A DNA stretch of 11,446 nt, taken from assembly GCA_035527455.1 (NCBI GenBank), contig DATLAN010000591.1:1-11446 (forward strand), read 5' to 3'. The notes beneath the pieces are model-generated. The model worked only from the letters and a program-made list of their open reading frames with translations, made no database searches and had not been told where the DNA came from. A program made the translations under genes and the position numbers. Shown in pieces: positions 5,614 to 11,446 of the stretch (positions are counted from its first letter, which is position 1; the number at the start of each line of letters is the position of its first letter). The stretch is from DATLAN01 sp035527455. GTDB taxonomy: Bacteria > Planctomycetota > Planctomycetia > Pirellulales > Thermoguttaceae.

Positions 5614-6510
5614 ATGTTGCGCGGATCCAAGAGACCATCAAGAGGCGGCTTCCGGGCGGTGACGGTACTGTCGCTCCTGCTGGCGGCTTGCACGGCCGGA
5701 TGCGGAAGCACCGATCGCGAGGATGCCGCGGCGCCGGACGTGCTGACGCTGGCCACCACCACCAGCACGGACAATTCGGGCCTGCTGGCGCAGATCCATC
5801 CCGATTTCGAGAAGAGAACCGGGATCAAGGTGAAGGTGGTCGCCAAGGGCACCGGCGCGAGTCTGCAACTGGCGCGGGACGGCAACGCCGACGTGGTCCT
5901 CGTCCACGCCCCGGGACTGGAAAGAAAGTTCGTGGAAAAAGGCTACGGAGTGAAACGGCACCCGGTGATGTACAACGATTTTGTGATCATCGGTCCCAAG
6001 TCCGATCCGGCCGGGATCACGAACGCCGAGAACCCCGCCCACGCCTTGATGCTGATCGCCGACGCCGAGCACGATTTCGTCTCGCGGGGCGACCAGTCGG
6101 GAACGCACGAGAAGGAGCAGTACCTTTGGGCGATCACTGGAAATTATGCCGAGCCCGATCCGGAGACCTTCGTCCTGCGGCCGACCGGGGATTGGTACCT
6201 GTCGATCGGTCAGGGGATGGGCAAGACGATCTCGGTGGCCACGGAGAAGCAAGCCTACACCCTGGCCGACCGCGGCACCTACTACGCCTTCGCCCTGTCC
6301 GAGCCGGCCAGGACGGATCTGGCGATCCTCTACGAAGGCGGCGACGATCTGCACAATCCGTATAGCGTGATCGCCGTCAGTCCCAACAAACACCCCGGCG
6401 TAAACTTCGAGGCGGCCACGAAGTACATCGAGTGGATCACGTCGGCCGACGTCCAGGAGATGATCGGGCAGTACACCGTGCAGGGAAAGATGCTTTTTCA
6501 CTCCATGTAG
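5614..6510 (+). CDS. tupA: Tungstate ABC transporter, substrate-binding lipoprotein TupA
   Basis: 298 residues. A basic N-terminus and hydrophobic stretch (14-25) end in a lipobox LAAC with Cys26 (Cys30 in TAGC is an alternative), so it should be membrane-anchored outside the cytoplasm. It binds tungstate and delivers it to TupB. Family hallmarks seen: LATTTSTDNSGLL (46-58), VVAKGTGASLQLAR (75-88), ADVVLVHAP (92-100), VMYNDFVIIGP (118-128), SRGDQSGTHEKE (157-168), then GQGMGKT and AYTLADRGTYYAF. These separate TupA from phosphate (PstS) and molybdate (ModA) binding proteins. The ATG at 5614 has a clear AGGAG (5601-5605) 8 nt upstream; the frame is open back to 5167 but overlaps the kinase gene. 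The TAG stop coincides with the GTAG edge of repeat element 5, which separates it from tupB. Confidence 0.92.
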   Translation: MLRGSKRPSRGGFRAVTVLSLLLAACTAGCGSTDREDAAAPDVLTLATTTSTDNSGLLAQIHPDFEKRTGIKVKVVAKGTGASLQLARDGNADVVLVHAPGLERKFVEKGYGVKRHPVMYNDFVIIGPKSDPAGITNAENPAHALMLIADAEHDFVSRGDQSGTHEKEQYLWAITGNYAEPDPETFVLRPTGDWYLSIGQGMGKTISVATEKQAYTLADRGTYYAFALSEPARTDLAILYEGGDDLHNPYSVIAVSPNKHPGVNFEAATKYIEWITSADVQEMIGQYTVQGKMLFHSM

Positions 6511-6597
6511 GGTGGGCATCGCCCACCGAATCGAAATGTATTATGGTGGGCGGTGCCCACCGAATCGAAATATTATGGTGGGCGGTGCCCACCCTAC
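6507..6597. repeat. REP-like triple hairpin, element 5, between tupA and tupB
   Basis: Three copies of a 17-bp palindrome GGTGGGC-NNN-GCCCACC at 6511-6527, 6545-6561 and 6577-6593. They are spaced 34 and 32 bp apart by near-identical AT-richer linkers (GAATCGAAATGTATTAT and GAATCGAAATATTAT). The array is bounded by GTAG (6507-6510) and CTAC (6594-6597), making an 11-bp terminal inverted repeat. It contains the tupA stop codon and ends 4 nt before the tupB ATG. In the tup mRNA these hairpins could protect the tupA part from 3' exonucleases and lower downstream expression, as known for the REP between malE and malF in E. coli; this is an analogy, not shown here. Confidence 0.92.
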
Positions 6598-6601
6598 GCC
6601 G

Positions 6602-7288
6602 ATGCTCCTCGATGCGCTGCGCAACGCGATACGGCTCATCTTTTCACTCGACGCCGAGGTGATCGAGTACGCCCAGCGGTCGCTGTCGATCGCCGGGCTT
6701 TCCACGCTGATCGCTTCGCTGCTGGGCATCCCGCTGGGCATCCTCATCGCCGAGCACGAATTTCGCGGCAAACGGGCGGTGGTCACCGTGCTGAACACGC
6801 TGCTGGCTTTGCCCACGGTGGTGGTCGGGCTGTTCGTCTACATGCTGCTGAGCCGGACCGGTCCGCTGGGTCCGTTGCAGTTGCTCTTCACCGTGCCCGG
6901 CATCGTCATCGGCGAGGTGCTCTTGATTCTGCCGATCGTGACGGCCTTCACGTTGACCGCGGTGGCGCGAACCGATCGCGACGTCCGCAAGACGGCCCTG
7001 GCAACGGGGGCCAACACGCGGCAGGTGCTCTGGACCGTGTTTCGCGAATCGCGATTCGGCGTCACCGCGGCGGTGATCGCCGCTTTCGGCCGCGTGGTCA
7101 GCGAAGTCGGCGTGGCCATGATCCTCGGCGGCAACGTCGACCGCTTCACGCGAACGCTGACCACCGCCACCGTGCAGCACGTCGACATGGGCAATTTCGC
7201 CCTGGCCCTGGCGTTGGGACTCGTCCTGCTGGCCGTATCGCTTTCGATCAACGTCCTCTTTCAGCTTATCCAAGGGGGACAGAAGTGA
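6602..7288 (+). CDS. tupB: Tungstate ABC transporter, permease TupB
   Basis: 228 residues, an inner-membrane permease of the TupB type. About five hydrophobic segments are seen (roughly 26-50, 58-82, 95-121, 153-175 and 198-222). LLALPTVVVGLFVYMLLSRTGPLG (67-90) is characteristic of the family. The cytoplasmic EAA-type loop that contacts the ATPase is at ALATGANTRQVLWTVFRESR (132-151), followed by FGRVVSEVGVAMILGGN. The ATG at 6602 begins the conserved N-terminus; the frame is open back into element 5, giving repeat-derived residues that are rejected. No Shine-Dalgarno sequence precedes the ATG because the repeat occupies that site, so initiation probably relies on reinitiation or a leader-independent mode. 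The stop overlaps the tupC start. Confidence 0.92.
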   Translation: MLLDALRNAIRLIFSLDAEVIEYAQRSLSIAGLSTLIASLLGIPLGILIAEHEFRGKRAVVTVLNTLLALPTVVVGLFVYMLLSRTGPLGPLQLLFTVPGIVIGEVLLILPIVTAFTLTAVARTDRDVRKTALATGANTRQVLWTVFRESRFGVTAAVIAAFGRVVSEVGVAMILGGNVDRFTRTLTTATVQHVDMGNFALALALGLVLLAVSLSINVLFQLIQGGQK

Positions 7289-8355
7289 CGCCGCGCTACA
7301 CGCTCGAGAACGTCGTGCGGCGGTACCGGGAATCGGCTACCGGCCGAAGCGTGGAAGCGTTGCGCGTCGCCCACCTGGACGTGGAGCCGGGCGAAATCCT
7401 CGCCGTGGTCGGACACAACGGCAGCGGGAAGTCGACCCTGCTGGAGACGATGGCCTTTCTCCAACGGCCCGACGAAGGACGCATCCTGCTCGACGGACGA
7501 AACGTCTGGGACGAAGGCAAGCCGCTGGCCGCCCGGCGACGCTGCCCGATGCTGCTGCAACGAACCGTGCTGTTCAAGACGACCGTGCTGAAGAACGTGA
7601 TGTACGGGCTGCGGATCCGGGGCGTCCGCCGGGCCGAGGCGCGGCGCCGGGCGGAGCACGTGCTGCGGATGGTTCGCATGGACGCCCTGGCCCATCGAGG
7701 ACATCGGGAACTCTCCGGCGGCGAAAGGCAGCGCGTGGCCCTGGCACGGCTGTTGGCCCTGGAGCCCGAAATCCTCATCCTCGACGAGCCGACCGCGCAC
7801 GTCGATCTGGCCAACGAACGGTTGATCGAGTCGGTGATCCGCGACCTGCACGCCCGCCGGGGGATGACCGTCGTCATGGCCAGCCACAGTCCCCGCCAGG
7901 CGATGACGCTGGCCGACCGCGTCGTCACGCTGGTGGCCGGGCGGCTGATCACCGGCACGATCGACAACCACTTCTCCGGCACGCTCCGGCCGCAGCGCGA
8001 CGGTTTCACGTTCGACAGCGAGACCGGCCTGACGCTCGGCTTCACGGCCGAAACGATCGCCGCGGAAAACGGCCCCGCGCTGCCCGAGTCGGACACGCCG
8101 GTGGAAATCGCCATCGACGCCGGCCGCGTGCGCGTGATTCCGTGTGCTGACGAGGAAGAAGCACCGCTTACGGGAAAGGTCGATTCGATCCGCCAGCAAC
8201 GCCAGCGCTGCCGTTTGCGGGTGCGGCTGGCCGGAGGGGAGGAGATGCGAGCCGAGACGCCGATCGCCGACTTCCAGCGACTGGGCGTCACTCTCGGCAC
8301 GACCGTTCGGCTCGAATTGGCCGCCGGAGCCGTCCGCGTGATCCGCAAAGGATAA
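7285..8355 (+). CDS. tupC: Tungstate ABC transporter, ATP-binding protein TupC
   Basis: 356 residues; the ATPase that powers TupAB uptake (tungstate-importing ATPase). Seen: Walker A GHNGSGKST (43-51), Q-loop Gln92 in MLLQRTVLF, signature LSGGERQR (143-150), Walker B ILILDEP (163-169) and H-loop His201 in MASHSP. After residue 230 or so comes a C-terminal extension, with residues 294-354 (PLTGKV to VRVI) resembling a TOBE/MopI-like beta domain, which in molybdate and tungstate systems can bind the oxyanion; this assignment is moderate. Translation starts at GTG 7285, overlapping the tupB TGA as GTGA, with AAGGGGG about 7 nt upstream. Tight coupling with tupB is expected. A frame extending left through tupB is a shadow. 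Confidence 0.9.
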   Translation: MTPRYTLENVVRRYRESATGRSVEALRVAHLDVEPGEILAVVGHNGSGKSTLLETMAFLQRPDEGRILLDGRNVWDEGKPLAARRRCPMLLQRTVLFKTTVLKNVMYGLRIRGVRRAEARRRAEHVLRMVRMDALAHRGHRELSGGERQRVALARLLALEPEILILDEPTAHVDLANERLIESVIRDLHARRGMTVVMASHSPRQAMTLADRVVTLVAGRLITGTIDNHFSGTLRPQRDGFTFDSETGLTLGFTAETIAAENGPALPESDTPVEIAIDAGRVRVIPCADEEEAPLTGKVDSIRQQRQRCRLRVRLAGGEEMRAETPIADFQRLGVTLGTTVRLELAAGAVRVIRKG

Positions 8356-8386
8356 AGCCGCGACCAACGGCCCAACCATTACCCCA

Positions 8387-8411
8387 CCGCCGTCCACAGC
8401 GACGACGGCGG
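8387..8411. terminator. Hairpin between convergent tupC and the beta-propeller gene
   Basis: CCGCCGTC (8387-8394) and GACGGCGG (8404-8411) form an 8-bp GC-only stem with a 9-nt loop. It sits in the 75-bp gap between two convergent stop codons (8355 and 8431), where a bidirectional terminator is expected. There is no U-run on either strand, so it would be a U-less or Rho-assisted terminator at best. Confidence 0.4.
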
Positions 8412-8430
8412 CAAAACCCGGCCTTCGATG

Positions 8431-11400
8431 TCAACCTCCATAACAAATGATTTTCCCATTCATGAGCGAGAGGAAGAGCTTGTTGTCGGCTGCGATCATT
8501 CCGTCGAAGACGGGCGGAGCTTCAAGATCGACGCCATCCATGCGGCGGCCGTCTCCCGTGGACACTGCCCAGAGCGAACCGCCGCTGCGGCCTCGGAAGG
8601 CCTCGGTCTGTTGGGCCGCTTTTCGCTCGAGTTCGGCGTCATCCGGGTTGTGCCAAAGGGCGACTTCGTCGATCACGTCCGGCGGGCCGGCAAGAAAGAG
8701 GACGTCCTTGGTCAGCACCATGGCGCGGACCTGAATCGGCAGGTCGGGCTCGATCCAATGATACTCGAGCGCCGTCAACTGCTCGGGTTCGTACAGTCTT
8801 CCGCGGCTGAGCCATTGCGTCTGATTCCATTCGTATTCGGGATGTTCGGAAGCCGTTTTTCGAACGCGGGCCGGTCCGTCGGCGGCCGGGCGCAGGTCGG
8901 CCTTGTACAGTTGGTATTCGATGGTCGGCGCCTGGGCCAGGAACTGCGGCTTGCGGGCGAAGCCGTAGATCACCTCGTCGTCGAACGAGAGGATTCGGCC
9001 CGACGGGGCATATTTCGCCGCCTCGAACCACACGTGCCAGCCGTAGACGGCCGTGACCCCGTAGGTCCAGTAGCTCCGGTGGTGCCAGGCGTCGTCGAGA
9101 AGTCCGACGGGGCTGAACAGGTGGGCGTCGTCGCGATCCTGCCGCTGGACGTCCAGGTCGGGCGCGATGCGCAGGCGGTTGCCGTCGAAGTCGAACGGTT
9201 GGCTGCGCATGAAGATGCGTTTCCCGTTGCTGGTCAGAATGTCCGGGTTGGCCACCGGCATGGTCAGGCCGAGCCATCCGCCTTGCAGCTTCTGAAGGTT
9301 CTCGCCGGTTTCCGGGTCGTTTTCGTCGATCTTGGTCATGGCGAGCAGCTCGCCCGTTTCGGCCCGGAGCTTATAGAAGCGAAGACCGCCGTCGAGAAAG
9401 GCGCTGCGTCCGGCCACGCAGTAAACGGCCTCGTTCATCACCAAGACGCTGCCGTGGACGGGCCACACCGATTCGACCTGGCCGTGAGAAACCAGGCACC
9501 GGCGATTGGGCGCGGCCAGGAACCGCCAGACCAGCTCCCCGTCGCTCGCCCGCAGACAGTACACGTATCCGTCGTGCGATCCGAAGATGATCGTGCCGCC
9601 GCAGAAGGTCGGCGGCGAATCGACGCGGCCGCCGCAAGTGTATTGCCAGATCCGTTCGCCGCTGCCGGCTTCCAGCGCGTGGATCGTATGGCTTTCCGGC
9701 GTGACGGCGACCACGATACCATCCGCCGACACCAGGCTGCCGAGTTTGCCGCCGACGTCCGTTGCCCAAAGCTTCTCGAGTTTCGCCGCAACGGCGATCG
9801 GCGCGTAACCGCTGCGGGCCGGGTCGTGACGGTACATGGGCCATGCCGACGACGCGTCGGGGCCCTTGCCGGAAACGTCGCCATACGCCGGGCCCTTTTC
9901 GCGGCGATCGGCGTCCGGTATTTCGTCCGCGACGTCCCCGCTCCGGCCAGCCGGCGCCAGCGCGTTGAAACCCGACGTCTTGGTCTCCAGAAGGCAGGCG
10001 CAGGGATGGGGCCCCGTATAGATGAGCCCGTTGGCCGGCATGATGCCGTAGAGGCACGAACCCCGCGTCCAATGGTTGACGTCGACCTTTTCGTTGCGGA
10101 CGTCGACGACTTCGATGCCGGTTCGCGACGCCAGGAGGAACCGCGAGGTCCCCTTCGAGCGGTAGCAGCGGGGATGGAACCAGGTCATCTTCGGCGGCGG
10201 GAATTCCGATTTCACCTCGCCCGTGTGGATGTCCTTGCCGATGAAGTTGCCGGCGCCCGTGCCGCCCGACCAGACCAGGCCGCCGATGACCAGCGCGTCG
10301 CCCGGCGACACGTGGCCGGAGCGCGGATGGGACGACTTCCACAGCAAGTCGCCGGTCTCTCGGGAATACGCGCTGATGTTCTCGTAATGTTGGTAAAGAA
10401 GCACGTCGTCGTAAGAGACCAGCGTGGGCGGGTAGCGCGTATTGAGCGAATCGAATTTGCCCACCTCCTCTTGCCGCCACCGCTGCTTGCCTGTTTGGCG
10501 ATCAAGACACGCCAGGTGTCCGCCGGTGTGGAAGTAGACGCTGTCCGCGTCCACGGTGAGCGTAAGCCGGGCGACGGGCGACTCGACGCGCCATAGCTGC
10601 TTGCCGGAGCCGGCGTCGATGGCCGCGACGTGCTGCCTGTCGCCGGGCGTCCATATTCCAATCACGCCCATGGCCCGCGCCGATTCGGTCCAGCAGTGTT
10701 CGTTCTGGGGTTCGAAGACGTCCGGCTCGAAATCCTCGTTCACCCGCAGATACAGCACGCCGTCGGAGACGAGAATCTCTTCGGTGCCTTCGGTGCCGGG
10801 GTAGGTCCGGACCGTTTCGCCCGTGGCGGCGTCCAAGGCCGTCACCGGTGCGGCCAGGCCGAGCGTGACATACACGCGATCGCCGACGGCCACCAGGCGA
10901 CGCGGGATGGTGGCGGGCCCGGCCTTCACCGGCCAGAGGTGGGTCTGCCACAACGGGATCTCGCGCCGCCAGAGCACCACGCCGTTGAAGGCGTCGCGGG
11001 CGACCAGCTTCCACTCGGGCGGCAACTGAATGGAGCTGCTCGGCCCCTCGTCCATGACGTAGAATATCCGGCCGGAGGCGGAGACCATGGCATTCATGCT
11101 CGACATCGTTTCGTGACAGCGCGTCCATTGCGGGCCGCCGGTCCACTGCAATCGGCGAGGCGAATCGACCACCGTGTCATCGGCCACCGCGTTGTTGTCG
11201 GGACCGTGCATGTAATGGGTCCACTCGTCGATCTCGTCGGGCCACGGCTTGACCGTCTTCGTCCACCGCTCGCCGGTCTTCGCGTACGCCACGCCGAGCG
11301 GGGCAAGCACCCGCATCACCTCCTCGGTCGGCACGTCGTAGCGGTCCTCAACCACGATCAAGCTGACGAGATTGTCGATGTAGGGAAGATGCCTTCCGTC

Positions 11401-11446
11401 GAATCGATCGACCGATACAGTGCCGCCGGCAGCGAAGGACGCTGTG
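8431..11446 (-). CDS. Methyltransferase-like/PQQ-type beta-propeller repeat protein (5' end outside window)
   Basis: The frame is open from the right edge to a TGA at 8431-8433, giving 1004 visible residues; the TTG at 11361 is only an internal in-frame codon. The first 75 or so residues look like the end of a class I SAM-methyltransferase fold (FDGRHLPYIDNLVSLIVVEDRYDVPTEEVMRVLAPLGVA). Next comes a Trp-rich junction (WPDEIDEWTHYMHGPDNNAVADD) and then beta-propeller repeats with the usual A-x-D/GxxxW pattern: VTALDAATGE, VAAIDAGSGKQLWR, LACLDRQTGKQRWR, ISAYSRETGDLLWK, IHALEAGSGERIWQ and YVYCLRASDGELVWRF. A PHPCAC motif lies near visible residue 480, and a second block opens with AWPMYRHDPARSGY (534-547). 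Planctomycetes have many such giant proteins of unknown function; PQQ binding itself is not shown. A signal peptide cannot be judged because the N-terminus is missing. Confidence 0.92.
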   Translation of the reverse strand, partial: TASFAAGGTVSVDRFDGRHLPYIDNLVSLIVVEDRYDVPTEEVMRVLAPLGVAYAKTGERWTKTVKPWPDEIDEWTHYMHGPDNNAVADDTVVDSPRRLQWTGGPQWTRCHETMSSMNAMVSASGRIFYVMDEGPSSSIQLPPEWKLVARDAFNGVVLWRREIPLWQTHLWPVKAGPATIPRRLVAVGDRVYVTLGLAAPVTALDAATGETVRTYPGTEGTEEILVSDGVLYLRVNEDFEPDVFEPQNEHCWTESARAMGVIGIWTPGDRQHVAAIDAGSGKQLWRVESPVARLTLTVDADSVYFHTGGHLACLDRQTGKQRWRQEEVGKFDSLNTRYPPTLVSYDDVLLYQHYENISAYSRETGDLLWKSSHPRSGHVSPGDALVIGGLVWSGGTGAGNFIGKDIHTGEVKSEFPPPKMTWFHPRCYRSKGTSRFLLASRTGIEVVDVRNEKVDVNHWTRGSCLYGIMPANGLIYTGPHPCACLLETKTSGFNALAPAGRSGDVADEIPDADRREKGPAYGDVSGKGPDASSAWPMYRHDPARSGYAPIAVAAKLEKLWATDVGGKLGSLVSADGIVVAVTPESHTIHALEAGSGERIWQYTCGGRVDSPPTFCGGTIIFGSHDGYVYCLRASDGELVWRFLAAPNRRCLVSHGQVESVWPVHGSVLVMNEAVYCVAGRSAFLDGGLRFYKLRAETGELLAMTKIDENDPETGENLQKLQGGWLGLTMPVANPDILTSNGKRIFMRSQPFDFDGNRLRIAPDLDVQRQDRDDAHLFSPVGLLDDAWHHRSYWTYGVTAVYGWHVWFEAAKYAPSGRILSFDDEVIYGFARKPQFLAQAPTIEYQLYKADLRPAADGPARVRKTASEHPEYEWNQTQWLSRGRLYEPEQLTALEYHWIEPDLPIQVRAMVLTKDVLFLAGPPDVIDEVALWHNPDDAELERKAAQQTEAFRGRSGGSLWAVSTGDGRRMDGVDLEAPPVFDGMIAADNKLFLSLMNGKIICYGG

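Noticed and set aside
4043..5641. 532-residue open frame on the - strand opposite the kinase
   Set aside because: A shadow frame; the + strand frame has the complete set of H, N, G1, F and G2 boxes.
6507..6597. CRISPR-like array from three regularly spaced palindromes
   Set aside because: There are only three units, the spacers are nearly identical to each other, and no cas gene is present, so this is a tandem hairpin repeat.
8428..10596. 722-residue open frame on the + strand opposite the beta-propeller gene
   Set aside because: It is a codon-bias shadow: the - strand frame has clear propeller repeats over the same span, while the + strand product shows no family features.

Overview
The window looks like a chromosomal segment from a GC-rich planctomycete (Planctomycetota, perhaps Pirellulales-like). 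This is inferred from three things: a very large beta-propeller (PQQ-like repeat) protein joined to a methyltransferase-like segment, a response regulator with an excisionase-type DNA-binding domain in front of its receiver domain, and many palindromic intergenic repeats. No rRNA, tRNA, CRISPR array, prophage or transposase gene is visible.

Layout, left to right. (1) The 3' end of an unrecognised + strand gene (2-295). (2) A small DUF433 antitoxin-like gene on the - strand (376-594). (3) mnmG, the tRNA uridine-34 modification enzyme (852-2672, +). (4) A 666-bp gene-free stretch with two palindromic elements, then a near-consensus sigma70 promoter in an AT-rich island and a structured leader. 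(5) A two-gene signalling block on the + strand: an HTH-receiver response regulator (3339-3920) and a soluble histidine kinase (4052-5539). (6) A complete tungstate ABC importer, tupA-tupB-tupC (5614-8355, +), beginning 74 bp after the kinase. (7) A - strand methyltransferase/beta-propeller gene (8431 to the right edge, 5' end outside the window), convergent with tupC.

How the genes fit together. TupA (lipoprotein binding protein), TupB (permease) and TupC (ATPase) form one tungstate uptake system; tupB and tupC overlap by 4 nt. The kinase and regulator carry the residues needed for phosphotransfer and are plausibly partners. Whether they control tup is only suggested by adjacency. mnmG is a housekeeping gene. 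The DUF433 gene has no visible toxin partner.

The most notable signal is not a gene. Five intergenic elements (303-356, 733-808, 2669-2806, 2835-2910, 6507-6597) have unrelated sequences but one architecture: two or three short hairpins arranged as an inverted pair. In four of the five, GTAG or GTGG lies at the outer edge of each terminal hairpin, pointing inward. This is the layout of REP/BIME elements mobilised by REP-associated tyrosine transposases (RAYT). Two elements overlap the stop codon of the preceding gene (mnmG, tupA), and one separates tupA from tupB inside the operon.
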